Shown one piece after another: positions 16,342 through 26,885 of a DNA stretch of 55,322 bases. A program made the translations under genes and the position numbers. The DNA is taken from NCBI GenBank assembly GCA_016718875.1, contig JADKBL010000032.1, forward strand, positions 1 through 55,322. Reading direction: 5' to 3'. The notes beneath the pieces were generated by a model. That model did no database searches. It saw nothing but the letters and a program-made list of their open reading frames with translations, and was not told where the DNA came from. Positions within the stretch are counted from its first letter, which is position 1; each line of letters begins with the position of its first letter. The stretch is from Bacteroidota bacterium (GTDB lineage Bacteria > Bacteroidota > Bacteroidia > Bacteroidales > VadinHA17).

Positions 16342-17136
16342 ATGATTGACTTATTTAACTTATCCGGAAAAGTTGCCCTTGTTACCGGAGGTACACAGGG
16401 TATCGGTCTTGCAATTGGAATGGTACTGGCAAAAGCCGGAGCTAAAGTCTGCGTTAATGGAAGGAATGAAGAAAAACTTTTAAGCTGCAGAGAGGCTTTC
16501 AGAAAAGAAGGCCTTGATGTGTACACACTCAAATTTGACATTACAGACGAGAATGATGTTGACAAAGGCATCACTGAAATTGAAAGAGAGGTTGGATCTG
16601 TGGATATATTGATTAATAACGCCGGTATAATCAAACGAATTCCGATACTTGATATGCCCGTTTCTGATTTTAAAGAGGTTATTGAGATTGATCTGGTTGC
16701 GACTTTTGTGATGGCAAAACGCGTTGTCCCTAAAATGATTGAAAAAAGGAGCGGAAAGATCATCAACATCTGTTCCATGATGAGCGAATACGGACGAAAG
16801 AGCGTTTCAGCCTATGCATCAGCCAAGGGTGGATTAAAGCTCCTTACCAAGAACATGTGTGTTGAATGGGCAAAGTATAACATCCAGGTAAATGGTATTG
16901 GCCCGGGATATATAGCCACTGAAATGACCGGAGCTTTAAGGGAGAAAGGCAATCCGTTCAATGATCTGGTAATGTCCAGAACCCCTGCTGGAAAATGGGG
17001 CACCCCTGAAGATGTTGCAAATGCAGCCCTTTTTCTTGCATCAAAAGCGAGTGACTTTGTTAATGGACATATCCTTTATGTTGATGGGGGTATACTGGCT
17101 AACTTCGGATATGTCAAAGGAGAGAATGAAATCTAA
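16342..17136 (+). CDS. kduD: 2-dehydro-3-deoxy-D-gluconate 5-dehydrogenase
   Basis: 264 residues, SDR family. KduD reduces 2,5-diketo-3-deoxygluconate to 2-keto-3-deoxygluconate with NADH. The start MIDLFNLSGKVALVTGGTQG gives the cofactor glycine motif TGGTQGIG near residues 15-22. NNAG is near 92, the catalytic Ser is in ICSMMSEYG, and Tyr/Lys are in SAYASAKGG. The substrate loop IGPGYIATEMTGALR and the ending FVNGHILYVDGGI are complete, in contrast to the truncated SDR at 12514-13218. The repeat-flanked cassette upstream may force it to use its own promoter; none was clear by eye. Confidence 0.92.
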   Translation: MIDLFNLSGKVALVTGGTQGIGLAIGMVLAKAGAKVCVNGRNEEKLLSCREAFRKEGLDVYTLKFDITDENDVDKGITEIEREVGSVDILINNAGIIKRIPILDMPVSDFKEVIEIDLVATFVMAKRVVPKMIEKRSGKIINICSMMSEYGRKSVSAYASAKGGLKLLTKNMCVEWAKYNIQVNGIGPGYIATEMTGALREKGNPFNDLVMSRTPAGKWGTPEDVANAALFLASKASDFVNGHILYVDGGILANFGYVKGENEI

Positions 17137-17205
17137 CCACGGAGACACGGAGCGCACAGAGAAACACAGAGTTTAAGAAGACCGCAAGACCGCAAGACCA
17201 AATCA
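17136..17205. repeat. composite repeat: CACGGAG block plus AGACCGCA octamers
   Basis: AACCACGGAGACACGGAG, then CGCACAGAGAAACACAGAG, then TTTAAGA and three AGACCGCA units. Nearly the same string, in the same order, occurs at 25062-25130. It lies between the convergent genes kduD and the 17207 barrel gene and touches both 3' ends. Confidence 0.75.
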
Positions 17206-17206
17206 A

Positions 17207-18061
17207 CTACCTGTTTATAAAATACCTGAACGTTATATTGAATCCCAGCGCTTTGGTCGATACATTTTCAGATCGTCCCATCAGACTATTAACTTTACTT
17301 GGTGATGTTGTCAGATGGAACTCTCCTGGTGATTCGTATCCCGACAATTCTGCAATTGATTTGCTGTAATAGAGTCCTGCCGAGAGATGATATTTAGGTT
17401 TTATGGCAAAATTAATCCCGGTGTATACTACGGCATCATACCAGATCTGATTCAATTCCATATCACCATCGGTGTTAATCATCTTATTGGTTGTAAATTC
17501 GTGATCAGGCAGGTTTTCAAGTAATACATTATATTCCTGGTAATAGCCTTTATATGTGAAGTAGCCATAGCTGCTGAAATTGTTTCCAACCGGGATCACC
17601 AGGTTTAAACCGGGCTCAATAAAAATATTCACTACTCCTCCAATCGGAATATTTATGACAAGATTCAGAGGTACCTTCATTATTTTTATCGACTGTGATT
17701 CATTAAGACTAGAAGATGTTATCCTCAGTTCATACGATTCGTTTTCCGAATCCTTTGTCATTATTTTATCCTGATATGAATCAAGTGATATATCTCCAAT
17801 AAATGAAGAATATGCGATTCCTGTTTTCAAACCAAAGTATTTTGAGATATAGTAACCAAAGTCAAATGATCCGTTAAAGCTATTTCCATTTTCAATTGAT
17901 TCAAAATCTCCGCTATTGATTATCTGCGAATTAAGTGAACCTGTTGTAATTCCAATAAAGACTCCGGGCCTTCTGTCACGGCCCATATCGGTACCCTGAG
18001 AGAAGCAGGAGAGGCTCATCAGTACAGAAATTATTACAGGAAGTATAAACTTTTTGATCAT
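17207..18061 (-). CDS. outer-membrane beta-barrel protein
   Basis: 284 residues. A signal peptide (MIKKFILPVIISVLMSLSCF, cleavage near SQG) precedes alternating beta-strands with glycine/aromatic ends and a final strand AKALGFNITFRYFINR ending close to an aromatic, as in porin-like barrels. It resembles the PorT/OmpA-type 'outer membrane beta-barrel' domain of Bacteroidota. The start codon overlaps the stop of the T9SS cargo gene by 4 bp (ATGA), so the two are translationally coupled. The barrel may help anchor or export that cargo; this is inference from coupling only. Confidence 0.75.
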   Translation of the reverse strand: MIKKFILPVIISVLMSLSCFSQGTDMGRDRRPGVFIGITTGSLNSQIINSGDFESIENGNSFNGSFDFGYYISKYFGLKTGIAYSSFIGDISLDSYQDKIMTKDSENESYELRITSSSLNESQSIKIMKVPLNLVINIPIGGVVNIFIEPGLNLVIPVGNNFSSYGYFTYKGYYQEYNVLLENLPDHEFTTNKMINTDGDMELNQIWYDAVVYTGINFAIKPKYHLSAGLYYSKSIAELSGYESPGEFHLTTSPSKVNSLMGRSENVSTKALGFNITFRYFINR

Positions 18062-21000
18062 TTTGATATAACTAGTTTTGTACTGTAACTCTCTTTTTTA
18101 CTGTCTGTTATATAAATATAATAGACTCCGTTCTCAAGACCGGATGTCTGTATCTCTCTTAGTATCTCTCCATTATTGTTTTCTGCCTGAAACTCCATTA
18201 CTTTCCTTCCTGCGGAACTTATTACGCTTATAGTTGCCCTCCCTTCAGGCAGATCTGTGACCCTGAGAGTAAAACCTGCTGAAGCAGGATTTGGCCAGGC
18301 TGATATAGATTGGGCTCCGCCAACAGTAAGAGGTATTGATCCATTTTTACATCCATTCCTGTCAATTGTCTCGATACTGTATATCCCGCTTTGCTTTTTG
18401 GCTTCAAGGTACTGGCTTGTTGCACCGGGTATTAATGAACCTCCCTTATACCACTGATATTTTGAGATAGAATCCCCCGGATTATAACAAATCAGTACAT
18501 CTCCCGACCATTTGGATTTTATTTTTGGGATCACTCCTGTCTGCACTTTTGCAGATATCTGGGAGCTGTAATCACCTGTTTTTCCACCTCTGTTCACGGC
18601 TGCAACCCTGAAGTAGTAATTCTGTCCGTGGATAAGGCCTGAGATTACTTTCGAAGTGTCACTGATACTGTTTGAGACAGAGTCAACCGGGGTAACAGGA
18701 TCTGAGCTTAATCCGCAGTATATCCTGTACTTAAGAAAATAAGGCCCGCTTACCTTGTTCCATTTGAGAGTTACCAGGTCATTGCAGGAGACCGCTGTAA
18801 GCTTAACCGGAGTATCCGGAATCAGCAGGCGCTGATCGAGGAATACGGCTCCCATGTCCATCCTGGTTGTATCCGGATCTCTGTCATCAGTATCAACAGT
18901 CCAGTCCTTACTGTCATTGTCAAGGTCGGGGTTACCTGCATCAAGACCGGGTGATGCCACTGTAAGTGTATAAATCCTGCCCTGCCTGTCGGTATAAAGT
19001 GGATCCTTGCTTATATTATTCAGACCGGCAGTCAGATTAATATAATCATTATTGTTGCCGAAAACAATATTAAAACTGTTTGAAACGACACTGCCGGTAT
19101 TTATTGAAATACCTGATCCGCAATGAGATATAATATTATTAATGATTAATGCTTCTGAAGCATCGTTTTCAATTGATATTCCATTCCAAAGGTTATTGAC
19201 GATTGTGTTATTCCTGATTACAATTTTTTTAGTTGGTTTTCCGTTCCAGCCGGTTACAATACCGTGACCTGCATTATCAGATATTATGTTATTGGAAATG
19301 ACAACATTTGAATCTCCGTAAATTTCTATTCCAGAACGGTCTGACTCTGATATACTGAAACCACTTACAGTAGTATTTGATGACTGCAGAGCAATGTGGC
19401 CACCTTTCAATATAGTGTTCAGAGCATTTTTACCAAGAAGAGTTATTTCACCTACATTCTCCAGTCCCCCCTGGTAGATTCCAGGAGAAACAATTACTGT
19501 ATCTGCTCTGACAGTTCTGTCAATTGCCTCGCTAAGAGTATTATATGGCTTAAGTTTTGTTCCGTACTCAACACCTGAGGTATTTGAAGTATCAACATAG
19601 ATAATATGCCGGCCATCACTCCGGTACACAAATTTTACATTGTTAATTTCTGATTCATTTCCCCAGTCTCCGTCATCCGTTCTTATAACAAGATAATATG
19701 CCTCTCCTTCAGATAAAGGAGTACCTGTGTTGTCATAATTATAAATTGCTGACAGCAATCCGGTTTTTCTGCCTTCGAACCATAATCTTCTGCTCCAGTC
19801 AAGTGAATATACATTTACTTCATATCTTGTTGCTCCTGGAACGCTGTTCCATGAGATCAAAAAATCAGGATCAGTTATAATTGAATTATGCTTAATATTC
19901 AGGTTTCCTGGTATATCCAGAACCTTTAAAACAGTGTCTTTTAATGTGACAAGATTTCCGGTTTTATCTCTGCAGCTGAATATATACTCCCCTGTAAGGG
20001 GGCTACCTGTAGTATTTGTGGATAATGCGTACCTGCTGTCACCGGCAGTTCCATCACCATTAATACCGGTATCATAAAGTTTCATGTGGAAATTGTCCGG
20101 TCCGTCAAGCCATACAGAATCTATATCATTTAATCCCTGAGGATCAGAGACATTTATCGAACATTCTATTCCCCACCACTCATTCAGGTCACCCGCAGCC
20201 CAATGTCGTGAGCGGAGTCTGTTTGCTGTAAGTAATGGATTGACAATGCTTTGCGAGCAATAGAAAATCCTGTTGTTTTGTTCTCCAAAATTGCCTTCAT
20301 CGTCATAAGCATTGACATGTACAATATAGTTGAAGCCAAATTTAAGTGATTCAGAAGCCGTATTGTTAAAATTATAAGATACAGTTGTATCTGTAAGATT
20401 ATCAATTCTCCAAAGTTCAGTATTAAGTTCATTATTAACTCTTACGGAATATTTGGTGGCTCCTGATACAGCTTTCCATTTAAAAACAGGAGTAGTTATA
20501 TTTAATACTTCTGCTTCACGTGGACTTAAGTTTCTGGGATAGTCAAGGACAGCATTTATTTGTTTTGTTATCTCACTGAAGTTTCCTGATTTATCTGTTA
20601 TTCTGAATTTATACGGGCCTAAAACAGGTACGCTGCTTGTACCGCCTGACCATAACTGGTAATATGTTTTATCCGAACCCTGATTAAGTGAATAAGTTTT
20701 TTGATCGGGACCTGTTATAATGACTGAGACTATATCATCAGTTCCCTGTGGGTCCATGGCTCTGGTAGAAAAAATCAGATAGTATGACTGATTGCCTTTG
20801 TCGTCACCATAATGTCCTGTTTGTGCAACAGGATCAATCAGTTGAGGGGCAGTTTCGCTTGTAGAATAAATTAGTGAATTCCCATAATGATAACCATAAT
20901 TACCTTTTGTGTCAAATGACCTGAGGTCCCAGTAATAAATAACACCAGTCTTCAGATTCTGCCCTGTTCCATTAAAGTTGTAAACCACTGAAGTGCCACT

Positions 21001-22817
21001 GTATATGTTAATGCCACCCCATACTGGAGGCAAACCGCTGGGTGAGACATGAAGCTGATAGTAATAAACACCTGCTACATTATCCCATGTGAATGATGGA
21101 TTGGAACTTGTGGTAACCTTATTTGTTGATGGTGATAAATTTCGGGAAAGTCCATCCATGCATAAAGAGTATCAGTCACAGTAACTGAATTTCCCGATTT
21201 GTCAGTTACTTTAAAAGTACATTGTCCCAGCTGAAGTTGCGAAGAACTTCTTGGCCAGCCTGAAAATCTCCCGTCATTCTCAGGATCACTAAGAGTATAT
21301 ATATTGCCCCCGGGGCCTGTCAGAGTAACACTGGCAATATCTCCTGTCCCCTGCGGATCAGCTATATCAACCCAGACATCATAACCCCAGTCTTCGTTTC
21401 CAAGGTCATCGCCACCATGGTAAGTGACCGCATCGTGATTTCCAATTATTGGCTTTGTTACATTGCTCGAATAAACAAACTGTCTCCCATTATGCTCCCC
21501 CCAGTTCCCGTTTTCATCATTAGCCTTTACAACCCATGTATATAAGGATCCTTCTTTTAAAGCTTCTGAAGCAAGACCATCATAATTGAAGGTTATTGAA
21601 GTTGAATTACCGGTCATATCCCATCGCCCCCATATCAACTTGCCGTAAACATCATTTATCCAGATCTCATTTCTTACAGCTCCTGCAACAGCATTCCATG
21701 TAAACACTGGTGCAGGTGTATTTAATACTGCATTGTTAATGGGTCTTACATTGGAAGGAAAATCCAATACTCCTGATAATGTTGATGTTTTTTCAACCCA
21801 GTTTCCTGATTTGTCAGTAGCCCGGAAAATATAAGTTCCTGCCTGTGGGGCGGATATTAGGTTTGAGAACCAGCAGTCATAATATCCGTCGCCATTATCA
21901 TCAGTAAGTGTATAAACTGAACCACCTGTACCAGTGACTTTTACTGTCGCTATGTCGCTGAATCCCTGAGGATCTGATACCTGTATATTGAGCTGAATCC
22001 TGTATTCCTGATTACCATAGTCGTCTCCGTAATGGGCTGAACGTACAAAAGGATAATTCAGGATAGGAGTTGCTGTATTTGATGAATATATGAAAGTAAC
22101 CCAGTAATCCTGTTCCCCTGTATTTCTGTCAGCATCATAACAATTTACTTCCCAGTAATAAATATTCCCGTTTATGAAGGACGAAGTAGCTGAGCCATCA
22201 TCATTAAATGTGACGGATGTGGAGGTTGATCCGTTTTTGTACCATATCTGGTTTCCATTCAAGTCTGCTACTATAACATTATAGCCTGTTGCACCGTCTA
22301 CTGCATTCCAGCTGAATACCGGGCTTGGATTTGATATTACACTGTTTTGAGCTGGAATAACATTTCTTGGATAATCAAGAATGGCAGTAATATTATCAGT
22401 TGCTTCTATCCAATTTCCTGACTTGTCTGTTACTTTGAAAGCATATGTGCCAGTTGGTGGCGGACTATCATAATTCTGGGTCCATAAGTCCCAAACACCA
22501 TCAGACTCAGGATCCGATAAATTGTAAGTAATTGATGTTGGTCCGGTGACAATAACTGATGCGATATCCGCCGTACCCTGAGGATCTGTAACATTTATTG
22601 AAAAAAACATGCCGTACCGGTGCTGATTTCTATCATTACCCATATGTCTGGAATACGCAACAGGACCATCTACTACAGAAGGCCCTTCGCCAGGTGAAGA
22701 CATAGCATATGATTCAGATATAGAAGAATTTGATGAAAAAGGTTTTGAAGCCAATATAGTAGTGTGCAGAAGGAGCAATGCAATCAGGGCATGCCGAATT
22801 ATTTTATTTAAATTCAT
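18058..22817 (-). CDS. giant T9SS-secreted repeat protein with beta-helix, one-base frameshift at 21144-21146
   Basis: Two frames (22817-21075 and about 21159-18058) join if one C is restored in the CCC run, changing DFPEIYHH to DFPRNLSPS. This gives about 1586 residues. Order: signal peptide; five repeats of about 150 residues, each with D-P-Q-G...D-I-x-S-V, then KxTDKSGN and a domain with P-x-FxWNxVxGA; a right-handed beta-helix near 1063-1300 (VDTSNTSGVEYGTKLKPYNT, SNNIISDNAGHGI); a fibronectin III domain near 1330-1420; an Ig-like segment with YQWYKGG; and a C-terminal sorting domain (AWPNPASAGFTL ... LENGVYYIYI). The sorting domain directs T9SS export and surface attachment. The beta-helix could be lyase-like, but no lyase residues can be assigned. 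Confidence 0.85.
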
Positions 22818-22899
22818 AAATACTGTTTATCGCGCTTCTGACAAAATAGAAAATGTCTCTTCAAATAGTCTCCATCTGTTATTTTAGTAACAGTTTAAT

Positions 22900-24969
22900 T
22901 TAATGTTTAAAATAAAATTCTCCCCTTAAACCAGAGGACTCCCTTGGACTTTGCATTCCCTTGCTTCGCTGTTCCACCTGAACCCTCGTCTTCTTGAAAA
23001 CACTTTCAACAGGTTGTGGAACAAGCATTTGTTTCACAAGCTCTTCAGTGTAAAGCCCATTTGTTCCGGAACCATCAGCCGCAGTTGCCCCTTCTGCTGT
23101 TGCATATGCAATTATCGTCCCGCTTACGTCTGAAATGAACCTGAACCCGGCTTCAGCGCCTCTTACCCATGACCTGTATGGATTATTACGACAGGCATCG
23201 AGTATTACGATGTTGATGTTATCGGGATATTTCTCAAATTCAGAAACAATATCAGAAACTGAAACTGCTTCCCATTTACATGCTACTTTTTCCTCTATTA
23301 CAGCATCAGTCGGGATCAAATAATTAACCCCGTCAACCTGAATTCCGTGACCTGCATAATAGAACAAAGCTACATTATAGGAGGGAAGCTTCTGGCTGAA
23401 TTCCAGAATGGCTCTTTCCATCTCCGTTTTGCCGGCATCAATATGTTTGAGAACTTCAAAATTAAGTTCCTTAAGAGTTGCTTCAATCAGGTTTGCATCA
23501 TTCTCCGGATTCTTGAGACTTGCCCCGTTTTTGTAGTTGGAATTTCCGAACACAAGTGCAAGTCGTTTTTCAGAAACTGTCTTGCTGAAACGGACAATCC
23601 TGTTTTCTGAAGTGGAGCTGCCTGCTATATTCTCAGCAATAATATAAACACTGTTATCTCCCTCTTTTAGAACAATCTGAGGCTTCCATATATAATTGCA
23701 GTTGTCAGTCTCCGACCGCTGAAATACTTTGCCTACATTTACCTGAACTCCGTCAATAAGGACCTGAGCTGAAACAAGTTCTGCCATCGATCTTATGCAG
23801 ATTTCCATATTTAATATTTCAGAATTAACAAGAGAGTTTGCAATTTCAGGATTGTTCCATTTGATTACAGGTGGATCAGCCTGAGGATTTTTAAAGTACC
23901 TAACTTCTGATTTGCTTGATCCCCCCGAATTGGTTGCAACCAGATAAATATTATTGTCTCCGGGATTAAAACTGATAGTCTTTTCAATAATGAAGTTCTC
24001 AGGCTGATCAGTGGCGGATCTTATTTCACCTTCTCCTTTTGAACTTCCATTTACATAGAAATGGGCAGATTCAAGTTCAGATACTGATTTAACCCTGACC
24101 CTCACCCTGGCTGAATAATTATCAAGGTTTGTAGTTGCTCCTGACGGACTTATCCAAATTATTTCAGGTGCAACAGGTTTAACTGCAACCTCAATTCCTG
24201 CAGGAGCAATATTTGATACGTTTTCCGGTTTATCTGCTAAGTTTTTAACTGCTCCCTGAACTACCTTTCTCATATTTGTCGTTGTATCAGCTGGGGTGAC
24301 AGATTTATCTGCCAGGAGCACCGGTTCAGGAAAATTCAATGAATTTATATTCAGAAAATCAACAGATATACCAGAATTCAGACCTACACTGAAACCTACC
24401 TGGTCCCCGCTTATTGGCAAATTTCCGATCTGGTTAAATAGTATGTCATTTATAAAGAAATAGCATTCTCCCTTTATTTTTCTTACAGTTATTTTATTTA
24501 CTGATCCGGTTTCATTTACGAGTCCGGTTTTACCTGAAAACAGTATTTTATTTCTGCCTTTAGAAGGCATATCCCAGATTATAAACAGATTCTTTTTGCT
24601 GTCAATTTCAACCCTGTAATGCTCAAAGTCTTTTGTAAGTCCGAATATAAGTGCTCCTGTGCCTGAAGTCAGACTGAAAATTGTTTCTATCTCAAAATCA
24701 TTAACAGGATCAAATGATATGGTTTTGTAAGATAATCCGGTCTGTTGTTTGAAGTTCTTGCAAGTTATAATGTATTTCCCGTCATTTATCTGTCCGCTGA
24801 TCCAGTTGTTATCTGTTAACCAGCTGTTGGAATTGTTATCGAATGCATCAGAAAACAGAGGTGTCTTCTCACCTGATTTAACATCAGCGTAAGCCTGTTG
24901 TCCCTGTAGCCTGGTAACCTGAATTATCAGGAAAAATGCAAGGATGAGTTTGAAAATTTTGTTTTGCAT
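22900..24969 (-). CDS. secreted caspase-like (C14/metacaspase-type) peptidase
   Basis: 689 residues with a signal peptide (ILAFFLIIQVTRLQGQ). Residues about 35-210 form a DUF1080/concanavalin-type sandwich (FSDAFDNNSNSW). Two Ig-like segments follow, each ending in an N-x-V/I-Y-L/I-x-A-x-N motif. The caspase p20-like domain is near 465-689: RLALVFGNSNYKNG, then catalytic His about 540 in FYYAGHGIQ, and catalytic Cys about 593 in ILDACRNNPY. An Asp pocket typical of metacaspases cannot be confirmed. It lies 82 bp upstream of the T9SS cargo gene on the same strand and has its own promoter match at 25013-25045. Envelope or regulated proteolysis is plausible; the substrate is unknown. Confidence 0.85.
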   Translation of the reverse strand: MQNKIFKLILAFFLIIQVTRLQGQQAYADVKSGEKTPLFSDAFDNNSNSWLTDNNWISGQINDGKYIITCKNFKQQTGLSYKTISFDPVNDFEIETIFSLTSGTGALIFGLTKDFEHYRVEIDSKKNLFIIWDMPSKGRNKILFSGKTGLVNETGSVNKITVRKIKGECYFFINDILFNQIGNLPISGDQVGFSVGLNSGISVDFLNINSLNFPEPVLLADKSVTPADTTTNMRKVVQGAVKNLADKPENVSNIAPAGIEVAVKPVAPEIIWISPSGATTNLDNYSARVRVRVKSVSELESAHFYVNGSSKGEGEIRSATDQPENFIIEKTISFNPGDNNIYLVATNSGGSSKSEVRYFKNPQADPPVIKWNNPEIANSLVNSEILNMEICIRSMAELVSAQVLIDGVQVNVGKVFQRSETDNCNYIWKPQIVLKEGDNSVYIIAENIAGSSTSENRIVRFSKTVSEKRLALVFGNSNYKNGASLKNPENDANLIEATLKELNFEVLKHIDAGKTEMERAILEFSQKLPSYNVALFYYAGHGIQVDGVNYLIPTDAVIEEKVACKWEAVSVSDIVSEFEKYPDNINIVILDACRNNPYRSWVRGAEAGFRFISDVSGTIIAYATAEGATAADGSGTNGLYTEELVKQMLVPQPVESVFKKTRVQVEQRSKGMQSPRESSGLRGEFYFKH

Positions 24970-25012
24970 AAATCAGAAGATCAGGCAAACAAAAATTGAG
25001 AATCCTTATCCC

Positions 25013-25043
25013 CAAATTTATATTAAAACCGGATGAATAGCAA
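25013..25043 (-). promoter_or_regulatory. promoter of the caspase-like gene
   Basis: On the minus strand TTG (25043-25041, context TATTG) is followed by 20 bases and TAAATTTG (25020-25013). The -7 element is an exact match. The leader would be about 37 bases to the ATG at 24969. Confidence 0.6.
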
Positions 25044-25061
25044 TATTGGACCAGGTTTTTT

Positions 25062-25155
25062 TTAACCACGGAGACACGGAGAGCACAGAGAAACACAGAG
25101 TTTAAGAAAGCATAAGACCGCAAGACCGCACGACCGCATGACTGCAAAGACCGAA
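25062..25155. repeat. composite repeat: CACGGAG block plus AGACCGCA octamers (second copy)
   Basis: AACCACGGAGACACGGAG and AGCACAGAGAAACACAGAG are followed by TTTAAGAAAGC and about five degenerate octamers (AGACCGCA, AGACCGCA, CGACCGCA, TGACTGCA, AAGACCGA). It is nearly identical to 17136-17205. It lies between the 25162 membrane-protein gene and the caspase promoter. Confidence 0.75.
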
Positions 25156-25161
25156 AGACAA

Positions 25162-26085
25162 TTACTTCTTCTCCGGATTATCCGGATGATCATCCGAATA
25201 TGGCTTTGCATAAAGGTCTTCAACTCTTACCCTTGTATCCTCTTCTGCAGGAATCATTTCAGTTTCCTTCTTATCTTCCTTTGCCCTTCTGTTGAAATAG
25301 AGAATAGTGGCAAAAATCGGCATAAGAGGTATTGTAACAGCATTTGCAAGAGCTGAAAGTATTATGAACAGAGGATTTTTTGTCATTTCAACTGCTGCTG
25401 AAGCCTCCTCAGGGTTGAATAAAGTTTTAAAAAAACCGCCGGCAAAGGGGATTAGAATAATCCCTGACAGTACAAGTGAAATTACAAGAAGGATAACAAT
25501 AAAGGCAGCCACCCATCCGAAATTGGACCAGAAATCCTTATGGGCCAGCCTGAAAACTCTGCTTATTGTATTTCCGATATCGGGCCCCTCTGCCATCATC
25601 ACCGGCAAAATAAACATGTAGAGTGTCAATATATAAATGGCGGCAAACACAGCACCTACAACAAGAGCAAATAACCCTATAACAATTGCAATAGCTCCTG
25701 CAAATGAGAGTATTATCAGAATTATAAGGTAGGGCAAAAAGTATCTGAATGATCTGATCACCGATGACAGAACCGTATTATCATTGTCAACTGGTCTGAA
25801 CAAAATATAATGCTGAAGTATAGTTGTGAGCAGAAGGTTTACAAGGGATATTATCAGCATCGGAACCAGAAATACCTTCATTTTTTCGAGCATTACAAGA
25901 GGATCCGGATCTGACTGTATGTCTTTAATGTCAATTAAGGAGGAAAAATACTGCATTACAAATGCCAGAGCTGCCGACATTATGAATAGCACCAGGAAAT
26001 TCTTACGGTAGAAATCCCATAATGAATTCATTGCAGTGTCTATAGTGTGGGCTTTATATAGAGGGTGGTTTTTAAAATCTGTCAT
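25162..26085 (-). CDS. integral membrane protein, unknown function
   Basis: About 307 residues from ATG 26085. A longer frame to 26109 is less likely because its first codons overlap an exact -7 promoter box at 26107-26114. Six or more hydrophobic segments are visible (FLVLFIMSAALAFVMQYF, FLVPMLIISLVNLLLTTI, YLIILIILSFAGAIAIVIG and others). The cytoplasmic-looking tail is charged and acidic with P-E-K-K at the end. The layout resembles glycerophosphodiester-phosphodiesterase membrane-domain or DUF975-like proteins, but I cannot name the family. It is separated from the caspase-like gene by a composite repeat. Confidence 0.65.
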   Translation of the reverse strand: MTDFKNHPLYKAHTIDTAMNSLWDFYRKNFLVLFIMSAALAFVMQYFSSLIDIKDIQSDPDPLVMLEKMKVFLVPMLIISLVNLLLTTILQHYILFRPVDNDNTVLSSVIRSFRYFLPYLIILIILSFAGAIAIVIGLFALVVGAVFAAIYILTLYMFILPVMMAEGPDIGNTISRVFRLAHKDFWSNFGWVAAFIVILLVISLVLSGIILIPFAGGFFKTLFNPEEASAAVEMTKNPLFIILSALANAVTIPLMPIFATILYFNRRAKEDKKETEMIPAEEDTRVRVEDLYAKPYSDDHPDNPEKK

Positions 26086-26106
26086 AGTTCTGTTTGTTTG
26101 TGGCTC

Positions 26107-26114
26107 CAAATTTA
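26107..26114 (-). promoter_or_regulatory. -7 box for the 25162-26085 membrane-protein gene
   Basis: TAAATTTG on the minus strand is an exact TAnnTTTG match. No clear TTTG is seen 19-21 bases upstream, so only the -7 element is claimed. The position fixes the start codon at 26085. Confidence 0.4.
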
Positions 26115-26161
26115 ATTAATAATCGGTATAATTTTCTTTTCAGGTTCCTCATACCTCATAC

Positions 26162-26770
26162 CTACTTCCCCTTCCTCCAGTTTCTGAGAATATTGCTGAA
26201 ATTTGTTAATGCATTCTGTTTCTGTGGGTTAAAGATACCCTCATTGGCAGCTTTTATATCCTCAATTGTGTAGAATGCTTTAGGATTAAATGTATTTATG
26301 AGCTCTGTTACTTTTCCAAGTTCATTTCGCTGGACAATTGTATATATAAGATACACCTTATCCCTTGCTCCATGGGCCTCTACAGATGTTGCACCATAAC
26401 CGTTCGAATTCAGTAACTGAACCAGTTCAATCCCTCTTTCATTTGCAAAAACCCTTATCATCTGGATACCCATTGCTAGCTTCTCCTCAATAATCATACC
26501 TACCAGGTTACCTGTTGCAAAACCTGCTGCATAGGCTATGTAATTGACGTAGTTGTCGAGGTTCTGCATGATTTTGCTTATGGCAACGATCCATATCAGC
26601 ACTTCAAAGAAGCCAAGAAATGGAGCAATATTCCGCTTACCCTTAGAAACAAATATTATTCGCATTGTACCAATCGACTGGTCGCATATCCTGGCAAGGA
26701 AAATCAGTACAGGCATGATAACATAGCTGAAGAAATCGGAATCTGTGAATGGTGTTTCCATGGGAGACAA
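26162..26770 (-). CDS. UPF0316 / DUF2179-type membrane protein
   Basis: 202 residues, or 199 if the second Met is used. Three membrane segments form the N-terminal DUF5698 part (SYVIMPVLIFLARICDQSIG, FLGFFEVLIWIVAISKIM, YIAYAAGFATGNLVGMIIEE). IGTMRIIFVSKGKRNIAPFL and EVLIWIVAISKI are characteristic. The soluble C-terminal DUF2179 domain starts about residue 115 (ELVQLLNSNGYGATSVEAHG) and ends FYTIEDIKAANEGIF. Related DUF2179 domains are thought to bind small ligands. The physiological role is unknown. Confidence 0.85.
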   Translation of the reverse strand: MSPMETPFTDSDFFSYVIMPVLIFLARICDQSIGTMRIIFVSKGKRNIAPFLGFFEVLIWIVAISKIMQNLDNYVNYIAYAAGFATGNLVGMIIEEKLAMGIQMIRVFANERGIELVQLLNSNGYGATSVEAHGARDKVYLIYTIVQRNELGKVTELINTFNPKAFYTIEDIKAANEGIFNPQKQNALTNFSNILRNWRKGK

Positions 26771-26800
26771 GTTTGATTATATTGTAAAGATAGGAATATT

Positions 26801-26839
26801 GGTATTACGGTATGATGGTGCGGCGGTACGACGGTCAAC
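26801..26839. repeat. left inverted arm of the octamer element that holds the four-helix-bundle gene
   Basis: GGTATTACGGTATGATGGTG followed by CGGCGGTACGACGGTCAAC. This matches the left arm at 10161-10199 with only a few changes, in the same orientation. It is the inverse of the units in the array at 27328-27493. Confidence 0.8.
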
Positions 26840-26885
26840 AGTATTAAAAATTTCAGGCAATTGATTAATGAAGAAATAGATTTTG

